A DNA stretch of 39,032 nt from Desulfobacterales bacterium. Its GTDB lineage: Bacteria > Desulfobacterota > Desulfobacteria > Desulfobacterales > UBA2174_A. The notes beneath the pieces were generated by a model. The model searched no databases, had not been told where the DNA came from, and saw nothing but the letters and a program-made list of their open reading frames with translations. The stretch's first letter is position 1; the number at the start of each line of letters is the position of its first letter. Shown piece after piece: positions 7,012-15,927 of the stretch. The stretch is taken from positions 1-39,032 of the forward strand of contig JALOPD010000041.1 of NCBI GenBank assembly GCA_025454075.1, given 5' to 3'. A program made the position numbers and the translations under genes.

Positions 7012-9171
7012 CTACCCCGACGGGGCGGCGGCGGGGCCCTCGAAAGCCGTCGGGTTGATCTCCCGGATGTAGCCGCGCAGCCCCTGGACGATCGATTCGG
7101 CCAGGTGCTCCTGGTAGGCCGGCGTCGTGAGCAGGCGGCATTCATCGCGGTTGCTGATGAAAGCGGTCTCCACCAGTATCGAGGGCATGCGCGCCCCGAG
7201 CAGGACATAGAACGGCGCCTGCTTCACCCCCTTGTCCTTGACGCGGTCATAGCCCCGCCGGCTCAGGTTTTTTACCAGCGCGTACTGCACCATCTCCGCC
7301 AGGCGGCTGGACTCGTTGATCTTGGCGTTCTTGAGCAGGTCGCTCAGGATCGAGGACAGGTCGCTGATGTTCTTGGTGGAGGTCGCGTTTTCCATGGCCG
7401 CAACCCGGATGGACTCGTCGTCCGTGGCCAGGTTCAGGAAATAGGTTTCGGTGCCGAAGGCGCGCGGGTCGCGCGAGGCATTGGTGTGGATGGAGACGAA
7501 CAGGTCGGCGCCGCGCGTGTTGGCGAAGGCCGTACGCTCCTCGAGCGTCAGGTAGCGGTCGTCGCTGCGGGTCATGACAGCCTCGAGGTTGAGCTCCTCG
7601 CGGATCTTCCGGGCCACGCGCTTGGAGATCTCCAGCACCACGTCCTTCTCGTGGATGCCCGGGGTGAAGCCGGGGGCCCCGAAATCCTTGCCGCCGTGCC
7701 CGGGGTCGACGACGATGCGGCGGACCCCCAGTGCGAGCTGTTTGGCCAGCGCCCCGCGCGGGATTTTCCTGCCGCGGTCAAGGGCGGAGCCGCGGGGTGT
7801 CTCGGCCGTCTCCGGGTCCTGCCCCTGGGCGGCCGCCGGGGCCCCGTTCTTGCCCCACACGTCGACCACGATCCGGAAAGGGTCCCTCAGAGAAAAAACC
7901 TTGTAGGTGTCGAAGGATTTGATGTCCATCACCACCCGCACCGAGTCGAGCGTGTAGCGGGCGGCGCGCGCATCGCTCAACAGGTCGTCGTTGATGGGGA
8001 TGTTCTTCTGCTTGCCCTCCCCCATGGTGGCATTGCTCAGGTCCACATACAGCCGCGGGGGCTTGTCGATGACCGGGTCTTTTTTCAGCAGGCGGTGGAC
8101 GTAATCGGTTTCGCGGTCGAGGTAGACCACCACGCGCGTGTAGTTCGGGTTGGACCAGTGGCGCACGTCCTGCACCACCGCGAGCCCTTCCTCGCCGGGC
8201 GCGGCCTTGACCGCCTCGGCCACGGTGTCCGGCACCGCCGGCGCCGTCATCCCGGATTCGCTCGGCAGCGGCGGCGGGGCGGGTGGCCGCTTGGCCGTGG
8301 CCGGAGCGGGCGGCCGGTTGCGCGCAAAGGACTGCAGCTCCTTGGTGGACTTCGCGGCGTAGGGGCTGTCGGGGAACTCGGCAACGACCTTCTCGAAATT
8401 TTCACGCGCCGCCCGCAGGTCCGAATCGAATTTCAGCCGTTTGTTCAGGTCGTAGTAAAGAAGGCCTTCCTGGTAGAGGGCCTGGGCCGCCAGGGGCCCG
8501 GCCGGGTCTTCGAGATAGGCGTTGTGAAAACGGCCGATGCAGAGCATCCATTCCCGCCGGGTGCTCTCGGTCGGCTGGCTGCCGCGCAGTTTTTGGAAGC
8601 ATGCCTCGGCTTTGGTGAACTGATCCCTGGCATAGGGGGCCACCGCGGCCGACGCCGCCGGCTTGCGCTCGCCCGCCCTCTTGTCGCCCTCCGCGTCGCG
8701 TTTTGGCGGGTCGGCTTTGACCGGCGAGCCGCGCGAAATCTCCTTCGCGGGCCGCTCGTCCTTCTGGGCCGCGGGCGCATTCAGCTTTTGCAGCTCGGCC
8801 GCCGCCCGATCGCGGTAACCGCTGTCCGGGAACTTGCGCTGTAGCAGCTCGAACTGCTCGGCCGCCGCTTTTCGGTCGGCTTCGCTGCCTGAGCTCCGGC
8901 CCAGGTCCAGGTAGAGCGTCCCGGAGTTGTAGAGACTGGCAGGCGCCCAGGGCCCCCGGGGGTCCTGGCGGTAGACCGCCTGGAACTTGTCGATGCACTG
9001 GGCCCAGTTCGAGCGGGACTTGGCTTTTTGGGGGCTTTTGCGGAGCTCCTTGGCGCAGGCCTCGGCCTCGAAAAAGGCATCGCCGAGCCCGGCGGCCTTC
9101 GCGGAACCGGCCCCCAGGAACAACGTCAGGCAGAAAAGGCAGATGAACCCAACCAGGATTTTTGCGCGCAT
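7012..9171 (-). CDS. amiC: N-acetylmuramoyl-L-alanine amidase with TPR-like and AMIN domains
   Basis: A 719-residue secreted cell-wall hydrolase. Residues 1-26 are a signal peptide (hydrophobic core, then SAKAAG). Two related helical-repeat segments follow, around 30-110 and 200-285, both with a pattern like (W)(A/M)xCIxxFxxxYxxDPxGPxAPxxLYxxGxLYxDL and a KFPDSxYxxxAxxEL ending. An AMIN domain lies near 335-440 (VVQDVRHWSNPNYTRVVVYLD). The amidase_3 domain starts near 485: VVDPGHGG with E of HEKDVV, SIHTNAS near 560 and the catalytic glutamate in SILVETAFISN near 668. These are the zinc ligands and catalytic residues of AmiA/B/C enzymes, which split peptidoglycan during daughter-cell separation. 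A low-complexity A/P/K linker separates the repeats. The N-terminal duplicated repeat is common in deltaproteobacterial amidases. Confidence 0.93.
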   Translation of the reverse strand: MRAKILVGFICLFCLTLFLGAGSAKAAGLGDAFFEAEACAKELRKSPQKAKSRSNWAQCIDKFQAVYRQDPRGPWAPASLYNSGTLYLDLGRSSGSEADRKAAAEQFELLQRKFPDSGYRDRAAAELQKLNAPAAQKDERPAKEISRGSPVKADPPKRDAEGDKRAGERKPAASAAVAPYARDQFTKAEACFQKLRGSQPTESTRREWMLCIGRFHNAYLEDPAGPLAAQALYQEGLLYYDLNKRLKFDSDLRAARENFEKVVAEFPDSPYAAKSTKELQSFARNRPPAPATAKRPPAPPPLPSESGMTAPAVPDTVAEAVKAAPGEEGLAVVQDVRHWSNPNYTRVVVYLDRETDYVHRLLKKDPVIDKPPRLYVDLSNATMGEGKQKNIPINDDLLSDARAARYTLDSVRVVMDIKSFDTYKVFSLRDPFRIVVDVWGKNGAPAAAQGQDPETAETPRGSALDRGRKIPRGALAKQLALGVRRIVVDPGHGGKDFGAPGFTPGIHEKDVVLEISKRVARKIREELNLEAVMTRSDDRYLTLEERTAFANTRGADLFVSIHTNASRDPRAFGTETYFLNLATDDESIRVAAMENATSTKNISDLSSILSDLLKNAKINESSRLAEMVQYALVKNLSRRGYDRVKDKGVKQAPFYVLLGARMPSILVETAFISNRDECRLLTTPAYQEHLAESIVQGLRGYIREINPTAFEGPAAAPSG

Positions 9172-9354
9172 CGTAACCGGTGTCGTCGGATTTTTGTTTT
9201 TTTCAGAATACTTTAGCCCAAAAAATTAAACTTTTCCAGAGCCGGCCAAAGGTTTTTGATTTAATCCCCGCCACCCACCCTGACGTGGGGAACCCGGAAC
9301 CAAATTCTAAATCTGAAGCACAGAACCCGAAGCAAAGTTCAAATGTTCAAATGT
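9172..9354. other. Intergenic region between mutS and the amidase gene
   Basis: About 180 bases downstream of mutS and upstream of the amidase gene, both read on the minus strand. The part at 9190-9260 is A/T-rich and is the likely promoter region for the amidase. The part at 9287-9354 is a degenerate run of short similar words (GAACCCGGAACC, GAACCCGAAGC, TTCAAATG twice). I see no clean terminator hairpin for mutS. Confidence 0.4.
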
Positions 9355-12012
9355 CTAACGGCCCTGCGCACGCGCCATCTCCTGCAAAAGGCTCAGAAGG
9401 TTCATGGCGTCCAGCGGCGTCATCTGGGTGAACTCAAGCGCACGCAGACGCCGCATGATCTCGCTTTCCGCACCGCGGAAGAGATCGAGCTGCACCGGCG
9501 AGGGCGCCGGGCCCGGCGGGGCGGTCGCCGGCCCGGCAAACCCATGCTCGCCGTTCTCGATGCCGTAGAGGATCTTCCTGGCCTTGTCGATCACACCGGC
9601 CGGGATCCCCGCCAGGCGGGCCACCTGGATGCCGTAGCTGCGGTTGGTGCCGCCGGGCACCAGTTTGCGCAGGAAGATGATCTCCTCGTTCCATTCACGG
9701 ACGGCGATGTTGAAATTCTTGACGCGGGGCTTCCGGTCGGCCAGCTCGGTGAGCTCGTGGTAGTGGGTGGCAAAAAGGGTCTTGACCCCTTTGCCGTTCA
9801 GGTCGTGGAGGTATTCGGCGACGGCCCAGGCGATGCTCAGCCCGTCGTAGGTGCTGGTGCCGCGGCCGATCTCATCCAGGATCACCAGGCTGCGTTCGGT
9901 GGCGTTGTTGAGGATGTTGGCCGTCTCCTGCATTTCGACCATAAACGTGCTCTGCCCCTGGGAGAGGTTGTCCAGCGCCCCCACCCGGGTGAAGATCCGG
10001 TCGACGATGCCGACCTCGGCCCGGCGCGCCGGAACGAAGCTGCCCATCTGCGCCATGACCACCAGCAGGGCCGTCTGGCGCAGCACCGTCGACTTGCCGG
10101 CCATGTTGGGGCCGGTGATGACGAGCACCTGGTTCGCGGTGTCGTCCATTTCGATCGTGTTGGGGACGAAGCGCTCGCCGGTGATCATCTTTTCGACGAC
10201 CGGGTGACGGCCGTCCTCGATCAGAAGCCGCCCGTCCGATAGGATCCGGGGCCGGCAGTAGGCGTTCTGGTCGGCCGTCTCCGCCAGGCTCGCGAGGCAG
10301 TCCAGCTGCGCCAGAAACCGGGCCGCGGATTGGATCTTCGCGTGGTGCCGTGCGATCTCCCCCCGGACTTCCTGGAAGAGCCGGAACTCCAGGGCGGACC
10401 GCTCTTCCTCGGCCTCCAGCACTTTGGTCTCGAAACTCTTGAGCTCGTCGGTGATGTAGCGCTCGGCGTTCACCAGGGTCTGCTTGCGGACGTAGTGCGG
10501 CGGCACGGACCCCGCGCGCGACTTGGGCACCTCGATGTAGTAACCGAACACCCGGTTATAGCTCACCTTGAGCGCCGTGATACCGGTGCGCTCCTTTTCC
10601 CGGGCCTCCAGCTGCGCGAGATACCCCTTGGCATCCGAGCTGATGCGCACCAGTTCGTCGAGCTCCGGGTTGAACCCCGGCCTGATCAGCCCGCCCTCGT
10701 TGACGGTCGGCGGCGCGTCCTCCCGAATGGCGGCCTCGATCAGCCCGCCGAGGGAGGTGAGCTCGTCGAGCGTTTCCTGCGGGGCCAGCAGCGGCGCCGA
10801 GAACCGGCCCAGCTCCGTCCAGATGCCCGGCAGCGCCATCAGGGAGCGCTTCAATGCCGTCAGGTCGCGGGCGTTGGCCTGGCCCATGACGGTCTTGCTG
10901 CCGACGCGCTCCAGGTCGTGCACGGATTTCAGCTGCTCGCGCAGCTCGCGCCGGGCGGCGGCCTTCTCCCGGACCTCGGCGACCGCGTCCTGGCGCCGCT
11001 CGATGGCGGCGGGTTCGCGCAGCGGGTGGCGCAGCCAATCCTGAAGCAGGCGCGCCCCCATGGCGGTGCGCGTGTGATCCAGGAGGCTCAACAGCGTCCC
11101 CCGCCGCGACCCGGTCCGGAGGTTGCGGGTCAGCTCCAGGTTCTGGCGGCTGATCTCGTCGACTACCAGGCAGTCGTCCAGCAAATAGGGCTCCAGGCGG
11201 GTGATGTGCGCGGTTTTCTGTCTCTGGGTTTCGGCCACGTAGTGCATCAGCGCGCCGGCGGCGCTCACCCCCGGCTTGAGACCCTCGCAGCCGAACCCTT
11301 CCAGCGTCAGCGTCTGGAACTGCCCGGTCAGGCGTTCGTAGCCGCGGCGGTAGTCGAAGGCCTTGTCGTCGAGGTAGGTCAGGGCCACCTCCTGGAACGT
11401 GCGGCCGACCCATGCCTGGCCGGTGTCGCTGCGACCGCTCTCCGGCAGCAGGATCTCCTTCGGCGCCACCCGCCGGGCCTCGTCGATGACGGCATCCTTC
11501 CGGCCGGACTCGGTCGCTCGGAAGGCGCCGGTTGAAATGTCGAGATAGGCAAGCCCCCAGAGGTCGCCCGACCGGGCCACGGCCAGGATGAAATTGTGGC
11601 TGCGGGCGTCCAGAAACTCTTCGTCGACGATCATGCCGGGGGTGATCACGCGGACCACCTCGCGCTTGACCAGGCCCTTGGCCGTCGCGGGGTCTTCCAT
11701 CTGGTCGCAGATGGCCACCTTGTAGCCGCGCTCGATCAAACGTGCAATGTAGTTGCCTGCGGCGCGATGCGGCACGCCGCACATGGGCACCGGGGACTCT
11801 TCGCTCTTGTTGCGCGAGGTGAGGGTTATCTCGAGGACCCGGGAGGCCGTCTCGGCGTCTTCGAAAAACATCTCGTAGAAATCCCCCATGCGGTAAAAAA
11901 GGATGGCGTCCGGGTAGTCGTTCTTGATCGCCAGGTACTGCTTGATCATGGGGGTCGATTTGGGGGGGGCCATGACGCCGGGAAGATCCGGTTGAGGGGG
12001 TTGCGAGGTCAC
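9355..12012 (-). CDS. mutS: DNA mismatch repair protein MutS
   Basis: An 885-residue MutS, full length. The N-terminal mismatch-binding domain carries the FYRMGDFYEMFFEDA motif, whose first aromatic and glutamate contact the mismatch. The ATPase has Walker A GPNMAGKST near 632, Walker B with VILDEIGRGTSTYDG and the dimer-interface FATHYHEL. The C-terminus has the expected helical tail ending in LLSLLQEMARAQGR. It recognises base mismatches and recruits MutL, which is not in this window. The first possible start is GTG 12012, which overlaps the stop of the upstream LapA-like gene as GTGA; an internal ATG at 11970 would remove 14 residues and neither has a strong ribosome-binding site. It is probably expressed with the HIT and LapA-like genes. 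Confidence 0.96.
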   Translation of the reverse strand: MTSQPPQPDLPGVMAPPKSTPMIKQYLAIKNDYPDAILFYRMGDFYEMFFEDAETASRVLEITLTSRNKSEESPVPMCGVPHRAAGNYIARLIERGYKVAICDQMEDPATAKGLVKREVVRVITPGMIVDEEFLDARSHNFILAVARSGDLWGLAYLDISTGAFRATESGRKDAVIDEARRVAPKEILLPESGRSDTGQAWVGRTFQEVALTYLDDKAFDYRRGYERLTGQFQTLTLEGFGCEGLKPGVSAAGALMHYVAETQRQKTAHITRLEPYLLDDCLVVDEISRQNLELTRNLRTGSRRGTLLSLLDHTRTAMGARLLQDWLRHPLREPAAIERRQDAVAEVREKAAARRELREQLKSVHDLERVGSKTVMGQANARDLTALKRSLMALPGIWTELGRFSAPLLAPQETLDELTSLGGLIEAAIREDAPPTVNEGGLIRPGFNPELDELVRISSDAKGYLAQLEAREKERTGITALKVSYNRVFGYYIEVPKSRAGSVPPHYVRKQTLVNAERYITDELKSFETKVLEAEEERSALEFRLFQEVRGEIARHHAKIQSAARFLAQLDCLASLAETADQNAYCRPRILSDGRLLIEDGRHPVVEKMITGERFVPNTIEMDDTANQVLVITGPNMAGKSTVLRQTALLVVMAQMGSFVPARRAEVGIVDRIFTRVGALDNLSQGQSTFMVEMQETANILNNATERSLVILDEIGRGTSTYDGLSIAWAVAEYLHDLNGKGVKTLFATHYHELTELADRKPRVKNFNIAVREWNEEIIFLRKLVPGGTNRSYGIQVARLAGIPAGVIDKARKILYGIENGEHGFAGPATAPPGPAPSPVQLDLFRGAESEIMRRLRALEFTQMTPLDAMNLLSLLQEMARAQGR

Positions 12013-12398
12013 GCCGGCTTGATCGGCGATGTGATGGAGGACTCCACCGGGCCGCCCGGGTCTGATGGAAGCGGCTCGCCTTTCAGGCGCGCGAGCTCCG
12101 TTTTGATGGCAAGGAGCTCTTTTTCCTGAGCGGCCGCCGCCGTTCGAAGCTTTTTGACGGTCGTGTGCGAGCGGAAGCGCCCGGCGGCATTCAACCCATA
12201 GGCCACCACAACGCCGAAGGCAAAAAAGGCCAGGTGGAAAACCGCGAGCGGCAGGCTGGGCGACCGGTACTCCGTGAAGAAATGCAGGTTCAGGCGCAGC
12301 TGCTGCTGCGTGTTGAGGAAGTAGTCTTCGTTCTGATAGACAACCAGAGCGAGAAAACCGAAAATCAACAGCCAGATGACCGCCTTCACCTTCGTCAT
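12009..12398 (-). CDS. LapA (DUF1049) domain membrane protein
   Basis: A 129-residue protein with two hydrophobic helices, about 5-22 (VKAVIWLLIFGFLALVVYQN) and about 50-72 (LPLAVFHLAFFAFGVVVAYGL), joined by a loop containing NTQQQLRLNLHFF, and then a coiled coil (about 80-110) and a proline-rich tail. This is the layout of LapA/YciS proteins, which in Escherichia coli work with LapB in lipopolysaccharide assembly control; no lapB is seen here, so the role is inferred from fold only. ATG 12398 has GGGAG upstream. Its stop overlaps the mutS GTG start by four bases. Confidence 0.82.
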   Translation of the reverse strand: MTKVKAVIWLLIFGFLALVVYQNEDYFLNTQQQLRLNLHFFTEYRSPSLPLAVFHLAFFAFGVVVAYGLNAAGRFRSHTTVKKLRTAAAAQEKELLAIKTELARLKGEPLPSDPGGPVESSITSPIKPA

Positions 12399-12470
12399 GT
12401 CCTGTTCTCCCTACTCGACGGCTGCCTGCCGGGCGCAGGCGATGCCGGGGACGGCCCCCGGCCCTCGACG

Positions 12471-13046
12471 TCAGCCGCGCCGTGAAGCGGCGGACGCCCG
12501 CACCTTCGCTTTGGATCGGGCGGCGCCGCCCGCGGGCAGCGCCGCCCGGTTATGTCCTTTCGACCCCTCCGGGCGAATCTGCTCGAAATGGGGCTTGAGC
12601 AGCGCATAGGTCTCCCGGAGGTGCTGGGGGATCACGCGGACGTCGGCGAAGACCGCCAGCGCATTGGTGTCGCCCGACCAGCGCGGAACGATGTGGAAAT
12701 GCAGGTGCTCCTCGACCCCCGCGCCGGCGACCCGGCCCAGGTTCAACCCCACGTTGAAGCCTTCCGGCCGCATGACTCTTTTCAACACCGCCACGGACTG
12801 CTGGACCGTTGAGAGCAAAACCCCCATCTCCGGTTGGCTGAGTTCATCCAGTGCGGCGATGTGTCTCACGGGCGCCACCAGCAGGTGGCCGTTGATGTAA
12901 GGGTACTTGTTCATGACCACCAGGGTGTCCGCGCCCTTGAAAAGCGTCAACTCGGGGCTGGGCCCGAGAGCGTTGCAGAACACGCAGCCCTGGCCCTTGG
13001 CGCCCAGTATGTATTCGATTCTCCAGGGGGCCCACATCGTTTTCAT
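12471..13046 (-). CDS. HIT domain protein (histidine triad nucleotide hydrolase/transferase)
   Basis: A 191-residue protein. The histidine triad HLHFHIV covers H124, H126 and H128, with the supporting histidine in NGHLLVAPVRH near 54-72. An N-terminal CVFC pair at 21-24 fits the zinc site of the Ap4A-phosphorylase-like subgroup that starts (M)xxLWAPWRxEY(I). Such enzymes hydrolyse or phosphorolyse dinucleoside polyphosphates or AMP conjugates. The last 35 or so residues are a basic alanine/arginine/lysine tail that the family normally lacks. I set the start at ATG 13046 (MKTMWAPW); ATG 13037 is also possible. It lies 72 bases before the LapA-like gene and probably heads the HIT-lapA-mutS transcript. 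Confidence 0.9.
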   Translation of the reverse strand: MKTMWAPWRIEYILGAKGQGCVFCNALGPSPELTLFKGADTLVVMNKYPYINGHLLVAPVRHIAALDELSQPEMGVLLSTVQQSVAVLKRVMRPEGFNVGLNLGRVAGAGVEEHLHFHIVPRWSGDTNALAVFADVRVIPQHLRETYALLKPHFEQIRPEGSKGHNRAALPAGGAARSKAKVRASAASRRG

Positions 13047-13097
13047 GGCAAGACCGTCGCCGCCTCCGATGTCGCTATTCAAACTTGGATTTTTATC

Positions 13098-13190
13098 ACT
13101 CCGGCCGATAATACCTCCAAACACCGGCCCGGCGGCAGGCGAAGCGAGGTATCGATCCCTCCACGCTGCACACCATTTTTCCGGAGTAAT
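13098..13190. repeat. Intergenic inverted-repeat element, copy B (between the UPF0280 and HIT genes)
   Basis: It starts ACTCCGG (13098-13104) and ends CCGGAGTAAT (13181-13190), the same end sequences and order as the element at 3837-3932. An inner stretch AGGCGAAGCGAGGTATC (from 13137) matches the other copy at 14 of 17 positions and lies at nearly the same distance from the left end. Here it sits between two minus-strand genes. A lone right end, CTCCGGAGTAATAAAA, appears at 38026-38041 beside pdxA. Confidence 0.5.
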
Positions 13191-13214
13191 AGTTAGTCGG
13201 TTTGCGTCGAAAAC

Positions 13215-13887
13215 TCAACCCCTTTTTCGCCCGAGCGGGACGATTTCCAGTTCACCCCAGGCCCCCAGCTGGTCTCCGACGACGATGACCAGCCCCGTCA
13301 CTCCGCGGATGCCTTTGCCGAACTCGATCGCCCGGTGGATGTCCCGCCCGGATCGAACGCGGTTTCCGATCGCCGTGGCGGCGGCGTCCGCCAGTGCGCA
13401 GGACGGCGAGATCACGCAGACCGCATCGGCCTTGCCGAAGCTCAGCGAGGGCCCCACCGTGCCGGACGAGGTGCACACCCCGCAGGCGCTTCCCCCGCCG
13501 TCGACGCGCACGCCCGTCATCAGGCTCAGAGGCGAATCCCCGGCAAAAACGGCCACGGTGGCCGTCCCGGCGGTTTTGAGAAAAACATCCCCCCCGTTTT
13601 CGACAACCACTTCCGCCGATTGCGCCAGCAGGCCCTGCCCCACCTGCGCGGCGATGGCCCCGGCCACGGCCGCCATGGGCCCCACGCCGGCGGCCGCACC
13701 GGCCGCGACCATGTCGCGGACGATGTCCGGAGCCGGCATACCCCCGGTGCTCTAATACAAGCTCCCGGGCCGCAGCGGCCAGGTCGGCCTGCGCCTGAAC
13801 CTGCAGGTCGGTCTCCTTGACGGTGACCGTGAAGGCCGTCAGCCGCCCGGTGTCGACGAGGCCGCGATAGGTCCGGGGCTGAAACAT
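13215..13887 (-). pseudogene. UPF0280 family (ApbE-related) gene with frameshift and missing linker
   Basis: Two frames together cover a UPF0280 protein. The N-terminal part (start 13887, TYRGLVDTGRLTAFTVTVKETDL...ARELVLEHRG) reads in one frame to about 13750. The rest (PAPDIVRDMVAAGAAAGVGPMAAVAG..., with VVENGGDVFL, GVCTSSGTVGPSLSFGKADAV and ALADAAATAIGNRV) reads in another frame from about 13739 to the stop at 13215. Intact relatives, from memory, have about 20 more residues between the LVLxHR and PAP(D)IVR segments, so a deletion that is not a multiple of three seems to have removed the variable linker. A TAG in the second frame just before ATG 13739 means that part could only be made by internal initiation. 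The ATG 13887 start is one base after the dgt stop. The protein's function is unknown beyond similarity to flavin transferase folds. Confidence 0.8.
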
Positions 13888-13888
13888 C

Positions 13889-15061
13889 TCACTCGAGGCA
13901 CTCGATGAAATTCGGCCGCAATTCCGGGGGGCATTGGCCGAGGAAGTACTGGTCGGTCATGCCGGCGATAAAATCGCGAACGATCTCGGCCGGCTGGTGC
14001 CGGCGGAGGTAGTCGGCCGACATGCCGTTCAAAAAACCCTTGAACAGCACGGAATCGCTGCTCTGCCGGGTGAAATCGTCGAGGAACCGTTCAAACAGCC
14101 GCTTGAAAAGGTCCCGGATGAGCGGCGCGTGCGGCTTCATGGCGGGGTTGAGGTAGATGCGCTCGAGGTTGAACTGCTTGAGCTCGTGGAGCGCCTGCGA
14201 GATCTCAGGGCTGAACTGAACATGCCCCTGGGCATAGCTGTTCCGCAGAATGTCGCTGACCAGTTTGAACACGATGGTCCCGTTGCTGTCCCCTAAAACC
14301 CGTGCGCACGAGGCCGGGATCTCCGAACGCCGGATGAGACCGAGACGGATGGCATCTTCGATGTCGCGGCCGATGTAGGCGACCGTGTCGGCCATCCGCA
14401 CTACGCAGCCTTCCAGCGTCATGGGCATGAGCTCTGCGCGCGGGTCGCTTTTCTTGACCGCCATCTCTGCGGCGAGGCGCTCAAAGGTCTTGTCGGGCCA
14501 CGGGGCGAGCATCTGGTTGTGCACTTCGCCGTCGTGGCAGAGGATCCCGTCGAGGGTCTGCAGGCAGAGGTTCCAGCCCCTGCCCTTGCGCTCCACGAGG
14601 TCGAGGAACTGGACGCTCTGGATGTTGTGGTGGAAGGCGCCGATGCCGTGTTGCTCGCAGAGCTCCGAGAGGAAGCGCTCCCCGTCGTGGCCGAAGGGGG
14701 TGTGGCCGATGTCGTGCCCGAGGGCGATCGCCTCGATCAGGTCCTCGTTCAGACCCAGAAACCGGCCGATGGTTCGGCTGATCTTCGACACCAGCTGCAC
14801 GTGCAGCACCCGGTGGGTGATATGGTCGTTGCGGACCAGGTAAAAGACCTGGGTCTTGTCGATGTAGCGCGCATACGCGCGCGAGTGCAGGATCCGGTCG
14901 CCGTCCACCGAAAAGGCCTGCCGGTACCCTTCGGTGACCAGCGCCTCCTCCTCCCGCCGCACGGCGGCGGTGTTGGGTGTGGCATGCACGGAGAGGTATC
15001 CGGCCTCCTTGCGGTCCAGGCTTTCCCGTATCGATTTCAAGTCGAGCGGTTCAGATGTCAT
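13889..15061 (-). CDS. dgt: dGTPase-like HD-domain triphosphohydrolase
   Basis: A 390-residue protein of the deoxyguanosinetriphosphate triphosphohydrolase-like family. The metal-binding residues are H83 (ITHRVLHV), the HD pair at 116-117 (LGHDIGHTPFGHDGE) and a later aspartate in VVRMADTVAYIGRDIEDA. The segment HNIQSVQFLD and the N-terminal DGDRILHSRAYARY(I)DKTQVF are also family signatures. Such enzymes split dNTPs into deoxynucleoside and triphosphate and affect nucleotide pools. ATG 15061 was chosen over TTG 15070; it overlaps the end of the ATP-grasp gene by 11 bases, so the two are coupled. Length is normal. Confidence 0.92.
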   Translation of the reverse strand: MTSEPLDLKSIRESLDRKEAGYLSVHATPNTAAVRREEEALVTEGYRQAFSVDGDRILHSRAYARYIDKTQVFYLVRNDHITHRVLHVQLVSKISRTIGRFLGLNEDLIEAIALGHDIGHTPFGHDGERFLSELCEQHGIGAFHHNIQSVQFLDLVERKGRGWNLCLQTLDGILCHDGEVHNQMLAPWPDKTFERLAAEMAVKKSDPRAELMPMTLEGCVVRMADTVAYIGRDIEDAIRLGLIRRSEIPASCARVLGDSNGTIVFKLVSDILRNSYAQGHVQFSPEISQALHELKQFNLERIYLNPAMKPHAPLIRDLFKRLFERFLDDFTRQSSDSVLFKGFLNGMSADYLRRHQPAEIVRDFIAGMTDQYFLGQCPPELRPNFIECLE

Positions 15062-15839
15062 AGCGTTCAATCATCGTTTCCATCAGTTGGACATAGTCGA
15101 TGCCGGCTTCAAAAAATCCCTGCAGGCCGTACTTCATGTTGGCCTCGAGCACGTAGAGCCGGCCGTTGTGCCGGCAGATGTCGATGCCGACGTCGTCCCA
15201 GCCGCAGGAGCGGGCCGTGTGCAGCGCCAGCTGCAGCGCCTCCCCGGGCACCGGCTCCAGGCCCACCCGGCCGCCGGCTGCAAGGTTGGAGCGGAACTCC
15301 CCCGCCGGCGCAATGCGCCAGTAGGCGTGCGCGATGCCGCGGCCGATGACGACGATGCGCATGTCGCGGTCGATCGGCAGGTACTCCTGAATGTAGGCCA
15401 CGGCCGCGCGGGTGCAATAGGCCTCCAGGCCCGAGCGGTCGCGCACCAGGTAGACGCCCCTGCCCATGGCGGAGCCGCGGGGGATCTTGGCGATGAACGG
15501 GAAGGCAAAATGGTCGGGAATGCCCGATTGCTGGCGTTTTCCGTAAAATACGCGGGTGCGCGGGTGCGGAATGCCCAGCAGGTCGAACAGGGCGGTCTGC
15601 TTGATCTTGTCCTGAACGCATTTGTACGTGTGGTAGCTGGGAAAGGTGTTTTTGCCGGCCGCGTTGAAAAGGTCGGCGTAAAACGTCGTCGGGTAATAGA
15701 CGGTCTCCGCCGCCCGGATCCGTTCGCGGTCCTCCGGGCTGTAGTCGCCGAAATTCGTTCGCACCCCGAGCGTGACGACATTGCGGCAGCGCCTCAGGCG
15801 ACCCTCGAGGGCGATGACGTTCCTTTTGAAAAGCACCAT
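15051..15839 (-). CDS. RimK-like ATP-grasp protein
   Basis: A 262-residue protein. After an N-terminal alpha/beta segment (about 1-85, ending KNTFPSYHTYKCVQDKIKQT), the ATP-grasp fold shows FIAKIP(RGS)AMGRGVYLV (nucleotide-binding glycine-rich part), YIQEYLPIDRDMRIVVIG and the metal-binding end GIDICRHNGRLYVLEANMKYGLQGF. This matches carboxylate-amine ligases related to RimK, which add amino acids to proteins or small peptides using ATP. The substrate is unknown. It is the first gene of a three-gene minus-strand operon with the dGTPase-like and UPF0280 genes. ATG 15839 lies directly after an A/T-rich inverted repeat that probably holds the promoter. Confidence 0.85.
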   Translation of the reverse strand: MVLFKRNVIALEGRLRRCRNVVTLGVRTNFGDYSPEDRERIRAAETVYYPTTFYADLFNAAGKNTFPSYHTYKCVQDKIKQTALFDLLGIPHPRTRVFYGKRQQSGIPDHFAFPFIAKIPRGSAMGRGVYLVRDRSGLEAYCTRAAVAYIQEYLPIDRDMRIVVIGRGIAHAYWRIAPAGEFRSNLAAGGRVGLEPVPGEALQLALHTARSCGWDDVGIDICRHNGRLYVLEANMKYGLQGFFEAGIDYVQLMETMIERYDI

Positions 15840-15848
15840 TTAAAAACC

Positions 15849-15927
15849 AGTTTAAAGTTTAAGGTTTAAAGTTTAAAGAAGATAGATAACATTCTTATAT
15901 TTTAGTTTAAACCTTAAACTTTAAACT
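15849..15927. repeat. Long A/T-rich inverted repeat between two minus-strand genes
   Basis: A 22-base left arm at 15849-15870, built of TTTAAAG/TTTAAGG words, is the exact reverse complement of 15906-15927, with a 35-base loop. The right arm overlaps the last codons and stop of the Mut7-C gene. The base composition is very unlike the GC-rich surroundings. It may form the terminator of that gene and also carry the promoter of the ATP-grasp operon. Confidence 0.6.
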
